Assembly: GCA_047619685.1 (NCBI GenBank)
Contig: JBLHLC010000050.1
Location: 1 to 25,984, forward strand
Source of the DNA: JABDJZ01 sp047619685
Lineage (GTDB): Bacteria > Bacteroidota > Rhodothermia > Rhodothermales > UBA10348
DNA: 25,984 nt
Direction of reading: 5' to 3'
Position 1 is the first letter of the stretch. Each line of letters begins with the position of its first letter. This document shows positions 14,820-23,800 of the stretch, piece by piece. The position numbers and the translations under genes are program-made. Below the pieces are notes generated by a model. That model had not been told where the DNA came from. It did not search any database and saw only the letters and a program-made list of their open reading frames with translations.

Positions 14820-15071
14820 ATGAGCATACTAATGACCGTTCTGGTCGGCTTCCTTGCCGGCACAGCTGCCAAATACATCATGCCGGGCAAAGAGGGCGGT
14901 GGGTTCGTCCTTACGACCGTTCTTGGCGTTGGCGGCGCATTCGTCGGGTCCTTTTTGGGCGGACTGGTTGGGCTTTCGTCCAGCGGTATCATCGGCAACG
15001 TTGTGGCGGCCACTGTCGGCGCCGTCGTACTTCTATTTGCGTACAACAAGTTCAAAGGCTCCAAGGCCTAA
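14820..15071 (+). CDS. GlsB/YeaQ/YmgE family stress-response membrane protein
   Basis: This 83-residue, very hydrophobic Gly-rich protein has three predicted transmembrane helices: TVLVGFLAGTAAKYIMPG, VLTTVLGVGGAFVGSFLGGLVGL and IIGNVVAATVGAVVLLFAY. The GxxAxxxMPGxxGGG turn between helices 1 and 2 is diagnostic of the transglycosylase-associated (GlsB/YeaQ) family, which is usually stress-induced and has no firm activity. A GAGGG ribosome binding site lies 4 nt upstream of the ATG. It is followed by the hydrolase gene after 27 bp. Confidence 0.92.
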   Translation: MSILMTVLVGFLAGTAAKYIMPGKEGGGFVLTTVLGVGGAFVGSFLGGLVGLSSSGIIGNVVAATVGAVVLLFAYNKFKGSKA

Positions 15072-15080
15072 TTCCCCGGC

Positions 15081-15132
15081 GATCCGCCGGATGACCTAGT
15101 GGCGGATCAGAATACTGAGGCGGATCATCCGC
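15081..15132 (+). promoter_or_regulatory. Alternative hairpins over the hydrolase start codon
   Basis: GATCCGCC (15081-15088) can pair with GGCGGATC at 15101-15108 or with an identical copy at 15119-15126. The second copy can instead pair locally, GCGGAT (15120-15125) with ATCCGC (15127-15132). The GTG start at 15099-15101 borders the first stem, so translation of the hydrolase could depend on which hairpin forms. This is inferred from base pairing only. Confidence 0.4.
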
Positions 15133-15971
15133 AGATTTACAGGGAGTTCTGGGCAACGACGACCGCGCCTATTGGGGCGGTCGTCGTTGCTCATGGCTAC
15201 GCTGAACACTGCGGTCGGTACGCGCATCTGGCGCGTGCCCTAAACGACGCGGGGTTTGCTGCTCTGCTCTACGATCATCGCGGGTTCGGCCAATCGGCCG
15301 GCCCGCCGGGATTTGTCGGAGCCATAGATGATTTGGCTGATGACCTGGGCGAGATGGTGATTACGGCTCGGGACCAGTGGCCGGGCATTCCTCTTTTCGT
15401 CTTCGGCCACAGCATGGGAGGCCTCGTTTCGACGTTGTACTCCATGCGCGAGGAGTCGTCCACAACCGCAGCGTCCGGGACCCGGAGCCTCCTCTCTCCG
15501 CCGCCGGGGATTGACGGACTGATTCTGAGCTCTCCCCTCCTCCGATCGCAGGAGGCCCCCGTACTTCAAAAGGTGGCGACTCTTCTGGGAACCCTGGCAC
15601 CCAGACTCCCGACCATTACCATGGACCGATCGGCCATTTCCCGGATTGAATCCGTCGTGGACGATGCCAACGCGGATCCGCTAAACTACCACGGCCGCAT
15701 GCCGGCCGGCACAGGAGCAGCGTTTATCAGGGGAATGCGACGCGTAGATGCGGAAGGCCACCTGTTGAGCCTTCCGGTTCTCATCTTTCACGGCACCGCC
15801 GATCGTCTTGCGGACCCCAACGGTAGCCGGGATCTGTATGACCGACTCACCACGAGCCACAAACAACTCAGCCTGTTTGAGGGCGTCTACCACGAAGCGC
15901 TGAACGACCTGAATCAGGACCGCGTGTTGAGCGGAATCGTGGAGTGGCTCGAGGACTGCGTCGCAGACTGA
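15099..15971 (+). CDS. Alpha/beta hydrolase, monoacylglycerol lipase-like
   Basis: This 290-residue protein fits the monoacylglycerol lipase / lysophospholipase family. It shows the oxyanion-hole block HGYAEHCGRY (32-41), the nucleophile elbow GHSMGG with Ser105, the acid Asp235 in HGTADRLADP and the catalytic His265 in VYHEALND. Such enzymes release fatty acids from monoglycerides or lysolipids. A loop of about 20 residues at 117-137, rich in Ser, Thr and Pro, enlarges the cap region. The start is a GTG at 15099 that lies in an inverted repeat able to form alternative hairpins. No good ribosome binding site is visible, so coupling to the upstream GlsB-like gene is plausible. It has no signal peptide. 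Confidence 0.88.
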   Translation: MADQNTEADHPQIYREFWATTTAPIGAVVVAHGYAEHCGRYAHLARALNDAGFAALLYDHRGFGQSAGPPGFVGAIDDLADDLGEMVITARDQWPGIPLFVFGHSMGGLVSTLYSMREESSTTAASGTRSLLSPPPGIDGLILSSPLLRSQEAPVLQKVATLLGTLAPRLPTITMDRSAISRIESVVDDANADPLNYHGRMPAGTGAAFIRGMRRVDAEGHLLSLPVLIFHGTADRLADPNGSRDLYDRLTTSHKQLSLFEGVYHEALNDLNQDRVLSGIVEWLEDCVAD

Positions 15972-15986
15972 CGCCCGCGCCTTCGG

Positions 15987-16757
15987 TCAGTTGCCCTCTA
16001 CGGGCGGAGAGACCAGTTCAAAGACCACCGTTACGGTCGCCCGGACTTCGATTTCGCCAGACGCATAAGCCGCCGGCTCCGGAGCTGCATCCAATGAACG
16101 GGCGGAAACCGCCATCTCATCCATGCGATAGGTGGGCCTGGGTACGAAGACGTTTCCCTCGTTAATCTGCACGACCTGCCCGAGCCTGGCCCCCAGCGTC
16201 TCCGCCAACAGCTGGGCCTTTGCGCGGGCGTTGAGCGCGCCCAGACGCAGGGCCTCCCGCTTGGCGCCCTCCCGATCACGGATGTCGTAGGCAACTCCGC
16301 TGAGCCTGTTGGCACCGTTCTGGACGATGCGGGATATCAGCGTGGGCAGTTGGTCCAGGTCTTCAACTTTGACGCTGACATCTCTGACTGCCTCGAAGCC
16401 CTCTTCAATCCAGGTCTGCTGGCGCTGATCATATCGCCGCCGAGGTTGGATCCGGAGCTGCTCCATTTTGATCAGGCGCTCGTCGATGCCAAGCGCGCGG
16501 ACCTGATTCATGGCGTCGGCCGAAGCTTTCGCGTTCTTGGCCCTGGCGTTTTCAGGATCCTTGTCCAACGTTGCAATCCCGAAGCTGACGATGGCGTGGT
16601 CGGGCTCCACACTCAGGACACCTTCGCCCTGAACTGTGACGAGACGCTGTGCCTGAGCCGTTCCTGGAGCGAGCGCGCTGAGCACCAGGAGGGACACCGC
16701 GAGTGCGAGAGTGGACACTATCGGCGTAGATATGCGGTAGGACGGGCTTTTCAGCAT
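15987..16757 (-). CDS. SIMPL (DUF541) domain periplasmic protein
   Basis: This 256-residue protein has a signal peptide (about residues 1-36, ending PGTAQAQ) and a SIMPL/DUF541 domain over most of the rest. The domain begins with VTVQGEGVLSVEPDHAIVSFGI, continues with ENARAKNAKASADAMNQVRALGID, and includes IRDREGAKREALRLGALNARAKAQLLAETLGA. The family includes Brucella BP26/Omp28 and E. coli YggE. Members form ring-like oligomers in the periplasm or outer membrane, with suggested roles in oxidative-stress protection. I placed the start at the ATG at 16757, which begins the signal peptide; the frame upstream is unconserved. It lies 92 bp after asnS on the same strand and converges on the hydrolase gene with 15 bp between stops. 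Confidence 0.9.
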   Translation of the reverse strand: MLKSPSYRISTPIVSTLALAVSLLVLSALAPGTAQAQRLVTVQGEGVLSVEPDHAIVSFGIATLDKDPENARAKNAKASADAMNQVRALGIDERLIKMEQLRIQPRRRYDQRQQTWIEEGFEAVRDVSVKVEDLDQLPTLISRIVQNGANRLSGVAYDIRDREGAKREALRLGALNARAKAQLLAETLGARLGQVVQINEGNVFVPRPTYRMDEMAVSARSLDAAPEPAAYASGEIEVRATVTVVFELVSPPVEGN

Positions 16758-16849
16758 GACAATTTTTATTTGAGCGATTTGCACGTGATTCTGCAAACCC
16801 TGAGCCACTCCTGGGCGGAGCAGGTCGGACTCACGCTTCCGGCCGAGTG

Positions 16850-18355
16850 CTACGGATGAATCCGATCCAGGAGCCGCGGAAACGGAATCGCCTCCCTCAG
16901 ATGGTGCAGCCCACAGATCCAGGCAACCGTCCGCTCCAGGCCGATTCCAAATCCCGAATGGGGGACGGATCCGAACTTGCGCAGATCGAAGTACCAGTCA
17001 AAAGCTTCTGCGGGGAGTCCGTGGGCCTCGACCTGGGCCTCCAGGAATGCCAGGTCAGTGGCACGTTCTCCGCCTCCCACAATTTCGCCATACCCCTCCG
17101 GGGCCAGCACGTCCATGCCCAGGGCCAGCCGGTCATCCTCCGGGTCGCGCTTCATGTAGAAGGCCTTGAACTGGTGCGGGAAGCGGTGGACAATGATGGG
17201 CTGGTCAAAGTGCCAGGTGATCACAGTCTCGTCGCTTCCTCCGAAATCAGTGCCCCACTCAAAGGTCCGAGCGGATTCCTTCCACTTGGGCAAGTTGCGA
17301 AGCTCTTCCTCGATCTCTGATTGGCGCTTCCGGATCTCGATCTCGCGGGCGTCCATCTTGCGCTTCTCCCACTTCTTGGCCTGCCCGTAGCGCGTCTTGT
17401 TCTCTGCCAGCTCTACGACAAGGTCCGCATCTTCCTGGGTGGTGGCCGCAATCCGCTCGTCCATCATCCGCGCCGTCTCATCCGAATGCAGGATGTCCAC
17501 CGCCTGATCGTAGGTGACCCGAGGGAATTTCTTCTTCGCCCTTTCCAGTGGCGCCAGATCCCTCTCCAGAATCTCAAGCTCCTCGGCACACTGCTCCGTG
17601 ACGTCCGTGACCAGGCGAATAAGAAGTGACTCTGCCACCTCCATATTCATTTCCAGGTCATAGAATGCCATTTCCGGCTCGATCATCCAGAATTCCGTCA
17701 GATGGCGACGTGTCTTGGATTTCTCCGCCCTGAACGTGGGTCCAAACGTGTAGATCTTGCCCATGGCCATTGCCATGGCCTCGCCGTGGAGCTGACCACT
17801 CTGTGTCAGGTAGGCGGGCTTGCCGAAGTAGTCGATCTTGAAGAGCGTCGAGGTGCCCTCGACCGCGTTCCCCGTCAGGATCGGGGCATCCATCTGAACG
17901 AAGCCGTCCTCCTGGAAGAACTGGTGTATCGAATAGATGATGCGATTCCTGATCCGCATGATCGCCCACTGCTTCCGGCTGCGAAGCCAGAGGTGGCGCT
18001 GGTTCATCAGGAACTCGACGCCATGCTCCTTGGGAGTGATGGGATACTCCTCGGCCTTGCTGATCAGCGTAACCGCGCAGGCATGAAGCTCATAGCCTCC
18101 AACTTGCCTCTCGTCCGCCCTCACTTCTCCGGAGATTGCCAGGGCACTCTCCTGAGTCGCCTCGACAGCGGCCTCCCAACTGGCGTCGTCCAGGTCTTCC
18201 TGGTTCACGACACACTGCGTGATACCGGAGCCGTCCCGCAGGATCAGGAAGAAGATCCCCTTCCCTGCCCGTTTGTTATAAAGCCAACCCTTGAGGGTGA
18301 CGGTCTGGCCAACAAGCTCAGCCAGAGAAGAGATGTACGCGTGATCAACCGGCAT
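16850..18355 (-). CDS. asnS: Asparaginyl-tRNA synthetase
   Basis: This 501-residue class IIb synthetase has an N-terminal OB-fold anticodon-binding domain (about 15-105; KGWLYNKRAGKGIFFLILRDGSG). Motif 1 lies near 145-160 (FFQEDGFVQMDAPIL), motif 2 is GPTFRAEKSKTRRHLTEFWMIEPE (starting at 205), and motif 3 is GFGIGLERTVAWI (468-480). Features that favour AsnRS over AspRS include the QSGQLHGEA segment and EGYGEIVGGGERATD. Between motifs 2 and 3, residues about 291-364 are a charged, mainly helical insertion that makes the protein longer than the usual 430-470 residues. The ATG is 1 bp from the stop of the upstream GWxTD gene, so the two are co-transcribed. Confidence 0.95.
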   Translation of the reverse strand: MPVDHAYISSLAELVGQTVTLKGWLYNKRAGKGIFFLILRDGSGITQCVVNQEDLDDASWEAAVEATQESALAISGEVRADERQVGGYELHACAVTLISKAEEYPITPKEHGVEFLMNQRHLWLRSRKQWAIMRIRNRIIYSIHQFFQEDGFVQMDAPILTGNAVEGTSTLFKIDYFGKPAYLTQSGQLHGEAMAMAMGKIYTFGPTFRAEKSKTRRHLTEFWMIEPEMAFYDLEMNMEVAESLLIRLVTDVTEQCAEELEILERDLAPLERAKKKFPRVTYDQAVDILHSDETARMMDERIAATTQEDADLVVELAENKTRYGQAKKWEKRKMDAREIEIRKRQSEIEEELRNLPKWKESARTFEWGTDFGGSDETVITWHFDQPIIVHRFPHQFKAFYMKRDPEDDRLALGMDVLAPEGYGEIVGGGERATDLAFLEAQVEAHGLPAEAFDWYFDLRKFGSVPHSGFGIGLERTVAWICGLHHLREAIPFPRLLDRIHP

Positions 18356-18356
18356 G

Positions 18357-19778
18357 CTACTCTCCTGTCTCCCTGATCTCAGCTTGCCAATTGGCCAGTT
18401 TGCGCTCTCCAGAGACTGTAGAGTGCAAGAGTTCGAAGAACCCGTAGCCGTCCCGGTCGGCGAAGACGAAAATCGCCTGACCTTCTCCAGGGATGTTGTT
18501 GTACTGCCAGATCTCGTGCGGGCGAAGGCCCCGATCGAAAAGATGGGGATCTACGTTTGTCGGAGACCCAAAGCGGAGTAGCGTCCGACCTCGGTCCGTC
18601 TCCCACCCTTCATCAAAGGCCGTCGTGTACCGATCGTTGGCGTACTGCAGGCGCTGGTAGAACTCCTCCTGAAGCTCGTTCACCGGCGTGTTTGTGTTCG
18701 GATCCCGGGTCATCCAGAACTGCATGAGAAACCGGCGCCGCTCCTCAAGGTCCTCGATGGTCTTCATGCGGGACTTCTCGGTCGTGGTTGCAATGGACTG
18801 AATATGCGCCTGCATCTGGTCCACCTCCTCCACCGCCATGTTCGCGTACTGACTTGTCTCGAAGTCAGTCTCCAGACCCTGGGTGACTACCTGCTGGATG
18901 TGCGGGTTGTACACGAAGAACTTCCGGGAGCGCTCCACAACGGATTCGTTGTCAGAGTTCAGGACCGCTAACCGCAGGAAATACGATCCACTGGGTAGCA
19001 GAGACAGGTCGAAGTTGCCCACCACCACGTCCGGGTCACGAATGGGACGCAGGGCCCGACGCTGGAGGTTCTCGATGGGCTGGGGAAGATTGGCTCGGGC
19101 GATGTACGATAACATCGTGTAGTTCTCAGACTCCGCCGACAGCCTGTTCAGGTTATACGCCTCGGCATAGAAGAAGAGCTGATTCAGGCCGCTTCCAAAC
19201 AGCTGATTGGCGTTGGGCTTGACGACGAGTCCGTTCTTGAAAAACGCCTCATCCCTGGATGAAGCCTGGCGCAACTCGGATGCCAGCGTGATATCTGACA
19301 ACTCGACGAGATCGGAGTCCGAAAAATCGGGTACCACCATGTCTCGGCGGAGCATCAGTTGTGGCCTGTTCGCTCCTTCGGGGATGATGATCTGCATCTC
19401 GTACTCCCCGGGAGGCACGGCAGCGCGCACCTGATGGAGGAACTGCTGACCCTCCTGTAGCCCGCTGGTGTCCGCGATAACGAAAGTCAGGTCCAGTGAG
19501 TCTGACCAGACGGCCTCTATGGGAGAGCCTGGCAGAAGTGCGTCCGTCGAACGCTGAACAGAGATGTCGACGGGCAAAATCGCCGAGAAACCCAACTCTG
19601 AGCCCACAAACGGAAGAGTCTTGGCCTCGAAGGCCAAATACATCTCGATCATGGAGGCCGAATCGTCGTAGGCAAACGACGCATGATCCACATCGAGCTG
19701 TATGGGCAGGTCCTGCGCGGTTACGGCGGAGACACTCAGGACTCCGGCTAGCATGCAGACAAGAAAAGTGCGAACCAT
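18357..19778 (-). CDS. GWxTD-domain secreted protein
   Basis: This 473-residue protein has a signal peptide (residues 1-21, ending TAQ) and, near the C-terminus, the GWxTD domain (about 340-455). The diagnostic GWETDRGRTLLRFGSP starts at 391, preceded by ERRRFLMQFWMTRDPNT, which is also characteristic. The N-terminal 300 residues are beta-rich, consistent with Ig-like modules. The domain occurs in Rhodothermota, Ignavibacteria, Gemmatimonadota and similar phyla; its function is unknown. The ATG at 19778 follows a long untranslated stretch with an AT-rich patch (about 19850-19861) that may contain the promoter. Its stop lies 1 bp before the asnS start. Confidence 0.9.
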   Translation of the reverse strand: MVRTFLVCMLAGVLSVSAVTAQDLPIQLDVDHASFAYDDSASMIEMYLAFEAKTLPFVGSELGFSAILPVDISVQRSTDALLPGSPIEAVWSDSLDLTFVIADTSGLQEGQQFLHQVRAAVPPGEYEMQIIIPEGANRPQLMLRRDMVVPDFSDSDLVELSDITLASELRQASSRDEAFFKNGLVVKPNANQLFGSGLNQLFFYAEAYNLNRLSAESENYTMLSYIARANLPQPIENLQRRALRPIRDPDVVVGNFDLSLLPSGSYFLRLAVLNSDNESVVERSRKFFVYNPHIQQVVTQGLETDFETSQYANMAVEEVDQMQAHIQSIATTTEKSRMKTIEDLEERRRFLMQFWMTRDPNTNTPVNELQEEFYQRLQYANDRYTTAFDEGWETDRGRTLLRFGSPTNVDPHLFDRGLRPHEIWQYNNIPGEGQAIFVFADRDGYGFFELLHSTVSGERKLANWQAEIRETGE

Positions 19779-19930
19779 GTTGGTGCGGAATCTGGGCTTT
19801 CAGAATGAGGGCAATGGTGCCGAATGCGCGCGGGCGGGGTGGCCCAATCGTAATAATATACGCGGGATGAGTCCCATGGATTCTGGCGTGCCCGGACTGT
19901 AGAATGCCCGGTGCGAGCGGGTGCTCCGGG
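19779..19930. other. Intergenic region upstream of the GWxTD gene
   Basis: This 152-bp gap separates the UbiA-like gene from the GWxTD gene, both on the minus strand. It contains an AT-rich block near 19850-19861 in otherwise GC-rich sequence, a plausible promoter for the GWxTD-asnS pair. A hairpin adjoins the UbiA-like stop. Confidence 0.45.
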
Positions 19931-19936
19931 CTACAG
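19897..19936 (-). terminator. Possible terminator hairpin at the end of the UbiA-like gene
   Basis: CTGTAG (19897-19902) pairs with CTACAG (19931-19936), and CCCGG (19907-19911) pairs with CCGGG (19926-19930), with a 4-nt bulge and 14-nt loop. The hairpin starts at the stop codon. There is no T-run, so it may be a processing or rho-assisted site. Confidence 0.35.
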
Positions 19937-20803
19937 AATGGCCCAGGCCAGAAGCGTTATCAAGGGCCAGCCCACCAACAAGTCCAGGGCAAGCGGACCT
20001 GGCAGGGTCTTCCGCCCGGGGTGTACAAGCATCGCGAACACCACCATACCCAAGGCTTCCACCGCCCACAGGTAGTTGCCGGTGGACACAACCATCACGC
20101 CGGCGACGACGACAGCGCCCAGAAGGAGTCCCACTGCAGCCCATCGGGCGCGAACGGCCCCAAGTGTGGCAGACACCGACCGTATGCCGATCCGCGCGTC
20201 GCCATCGATGTCGTGAATATCGGATACCAGCACATTGGCGCCCACTACCATCGCCCTGGCGGCGGCCACCGCCAGAAGGCTCATCCGCTCGTGCGCCAGA
20301 AGCAGTTCCGCGCTTTCTGGTGACAGCCGTAACATCATCGGCAGCACGGCCGAGCCAAGGCCCCAGGCCACCGCTATCAGCACAAGTTTAAGAACAGGTC
20401 GCGTCTTGCCGCGCCGGCCTCCTATGGAAGTGACATGGATGAGGGAGGCCAGTCCAAGGACTATTGCCGTCCACTGCACAGCGGTGGGCGAATTCCAGCA
20501 GGCGGAACCGGCCACAGCCAGACCCAGGGCGCCCGCGCCCCAACGATAACGGGGGTGCCGCGCGTGCCACTGAATACGCTCGGGCCGATTGGTCACATCT
20601 TCCGGAGAGAAGACCCAGGCTCGATCAATCAGGTAGACCAGAAAGGCGCCCGCCGCCGCCATAAGGACTGTTGGGGCATCAGGACGCCCCCCGATCAGAA
20701 TAAAGGCCGAAGCGGATACGGCGGCCCCAATGACTGCAATGGGAAGTGCGGTGGCATCCAGCCAAACGGTCACCTGCGACGGCGTTTGCCGCGCCGCGCT
20801 CAC
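19931..20803 (-). CDS. UbiA-superfamily prenyltransferase-like membrane protein
   Basis: This 290-residue protein has about eight predicted transmembrane helices. It carries the second Asp-rich motif of UbiA prenyltransferases, VSDIHDIDGDARIGIRS, with Asp195, Asp198 and Asp202 in the exact D-x2-D-x3-D spacing. At the position of the first motif it reads VYLIDRAWVFSPEDVTNRPER (from 56), which departs from the canonical N-x3-D-x3-D but resembles the LDR...D..N.PER form of divergent UbiA-like proteins. Substrates could be polyprenyl diphosphates with an aromatic or other acceptor, and cannot be named. Translation starts at a GTG at 20803, 4 bp after the stop of the giant repeat gene, so the two are probably co-transcribed. 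Confidence 0.75.
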   Translation of the reverse strand: MSAARQTPSQVTVWLDATALPIAVIGAAVSASAFILIGGRPDAPTVLMAAAGAFLVYLIDRAWVFSPEDVTNRPERIQWHARHPRYRWGAGALGLAVAGSACWNSPTAVQWTAIVLGLASLIHVTSIGGRRGKTRPVLKLVLIAVAWGLGSAVLPMMLRLSPESAELLLAHERMSLLAVAAARAMVVGANVLVSDIHDIDGDARIGIRSVSATLGAVRARWAAVGLLLGAVVVAGVMVVSTGNYLWAVEALGMVVFAMLVHPGRKTLPGPLALDLLVGWPLITLLAWAIL

Positions 20804-20807
20804 GTCA

Positions 20808-23800
20808 TTACTTGATCAGGGTCATGGTGCCCACCGCGACGTAGTGCTCATTGGCAGCGTGCGCTTCAACACGATAGATGTAGATCCCTGAGGCCAACTC
20901 GGTCGCGTCGAGCGGGATGGCCAGATTGGTACCTGCCGACATCGACTGCAACGGAACCGCCAAAACTTCGCGTCCAAGGAGATCCGTTACCCTGACTTCA
21001 ACCTCTGCAGCCTCCGGCAGGTCGAACTGGACATTGGTCCGGGGATTAAACGGGTTCGGGTAATTCCCACGCAGGAGGAATGTCTTTGGCACCAGATCAG
21101 ACGATGGCTCGATTGCGGTAACCACGATGCTCCCGCTCGTTGTGCCGTCTCCATTCACCCCGACCATTGTAAGTGGGTAGGTGGCAGAGGTCTTCTCTGA
21201 GGGCGACGAATCAGCCAAGAGACCTGTCAGCATCACCAGATGGGCCGCTCCCGGAGTCGTAAGACCAATCCTGAAGATATCCAATTGGGATCCCAAGGCG
21301 AGCCGAACACTGAAGTCATACGTCGAGGCAGCGTTGTTGACGTACGGCGTAAAGGCACCGAAAGTCAGATCGTGTCCCACCTCCACGTTGTCAGGGAGCG
21401 CAACCAGATCCACCGTCGGGGTGTCCGGTGAGCCATGGTAGAAGGCCACCTGGACTCCGGTTGTCAGCGAGGCCTCACGGGCAGGATCAATCAGGTGAAG
21501 CTGGTAACCCAGGGACCCCGTTCCGGAGATAACCGCGATGTAAGTCCCGTCTTCCTCCAAGGTCCCGGAGAGAGTGGCAACCGCCGCGCCAATGTTGGTT
21601 CCTCCAGGCGCAAGCGACACCTGGACCGGCCCGTCCTGAACGTCCTGAAACGGACCCGCGAACAAATAGGGTGCTCTCCGGGCCACCAGTTCGCCGTTGA
21701 GATAAATGTCCCCCGGGTTAACAGCGTCGTCCGGTGCGTTGAGCACTATCTGCAGGCGTGCGCTACCGGTAGGATTTACGGTAATTGTGGCGAAGGCGGT
21801 CTCGGACGGCGCCATACCGTCCGTGGCTTGGTAGCCAAAGCTGTCCTGGCCGAAGAAGTCCACATCAGGCTCGTAGAAGAAGCCGCCATCCGGGTTCAGC
21901 GAGATATTTCCATGACTGGCATCCACGACCAAGACCGCCGTTAGTGGGTCACCATCAACATCGGTGTCATTGGATAACACGCCCCCCGCCGCGTTCACGC
22001 TAAGAACGTCGTCTTCGTCCACCGTGTAGGTGTCCGGCACAGCGAGAGGCGCATCGTTCCCGGTGACAGTGACCGTTACGCTTGCGAGTTCGGAAGTCGA
22101 CGTCCCGTCGCTCGCCCGGACAAAGAAGTCGTCCGTGCCACGGAAGCTGCTTGTTGCGGTGTACGTGGCCACATTGCCGGCCATGGTTACATCGCCGTTC
22201 TGAGGCGGCACTATCAGGGCAAACGTGAGCGCACTGCCCTCAACGTCGGCACCGACCAGGGTGACCTGCGCGGGTATCCCGGCGACGGCCTCCAAGGTCG
22301 CATTCTGGACGGTGGGCTTGTCGTTTACCGGTGTAATTACCAGCGTCACCATTGCAGCGGTGGAAACCGACTGAGCGTCCGCAGCCACATACGTAAAGGC
22401 GTCGGGGCCGAAGTAATTGGGATCCGGCGTATACGTGAACGACCCGTCGGGCAGAAGGGTAACCACGCCATGGTCCGGAGATGTCTCGAGGGCAGCCTGA
22501 ATAGCGTGGCCGTTGGGATCAGAGTCGTTAGAAAGCACGCCCGGAGCCGGTACGGTCAGGATAGTGTCCTCTGGTCCCGCGTAGCCGTCGGGCTGCACCA
22601 CCGGAGGCAAGTTCGGCGCGTTGACTGTGACCGCGACCGTGGCCGGCACCGAGGTGTTGACCCCGTCGCTGGCCGCGTATGTGAACAGATCCGTCCCTTG
22701 GAAGCCGTTGTTCGGCGTGTATAGGACGGTGGCTCCGGAAACCGGCGACAGCGTACCGCTGGCCGGAGGAATCACGATCGAATATGTTAATGGTTTTTCC
22801 TCTGGGTCCGTAGCTGCCAGGGTGATCAACACGGCCGTGTTGGCCTCTGCGGTCACGACAAGTTCCGTCGCCACGGGTGTGTGGTTCGATACTGTGATGG
22901 ATACCGTACCCGTTGCCGTCCCACCGTTGCCGTCCGACGCGGTATAGGTGAAGGAGTCGGTGGACGTAGCCGATCCGTCGTGTGTATAGGTGAACAGACC
23001 CGTCGACTCCAGGCTCACCGTACCGTTGGACGGACCGTCCGCGATAGCGGCCGTCAGAGCGTCTCCGTTGGGGTCAGTGTCATTCGCGAGGACGTTGCCT
23101 GAGACCGTGCCTCCCAGAATCACAGAGAATGCGTCCGATACTACCGCCGGAGCACCGTTCACCACCACCGTGACTGTTGCGACATTCGAGTCATTCAGCC
23201 CATCACTGGCCTTGTAGGTAAACGTATCCGTCCCGAAAAAGCCGCCGTTAGGCGTGTAGGTAACCGCAGTGCCGGCCACCGCGGATAACGTCCCGTTGGT
23301 TGGAGTCGACACGATCGAGTAGACCAGCGGCAACCCCTCGCTGTCCGTCGCGGAAAGGGTCACCGTGACCGAGGCTCCCGCAGGCGTAAGGGCAGACAGA
23401 TTGCTGGCTGTCGGCGCCTGGTTCAAAACAGTGATGGTGACCGTACCTGTGGCCGTTCCGCCGTTGACGTCCGTAACTGTGTAGGTGAACGAATCACTGG
23501 CGGTGGCCGATCCGCTGTGGGTATACGTGAGGGCGCCGTCGCTTGCCAGCGTTGCCGTACCGTTGACCGGGTTGGTGGCCAACGCCACCGTCAGGGCATC
23601 GCCGTTCGGGTCCGAATCGTTGCTCAGGACATTACCTGCCACGCTGCCGCCGACCCCGACGCTAAACGCGTCCCCATTCGCAATTGGGACTCCGTTAACC
23701 ACGATGACAACCGTTGCGATGTTGGAATCAGTGGTGCCGTCGTTGGCCTTATAGGTGAACGTGTCGCTTCCAGAAAAGCCGGGGTTGGGCGTGTAGGTGA

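Noticed and set aside
17702..18376. A plus-strand open frame of 224 codons antisense to asnS
   Set aside because: It lies entirely opposite confident asnS coding sequence and has no family features.
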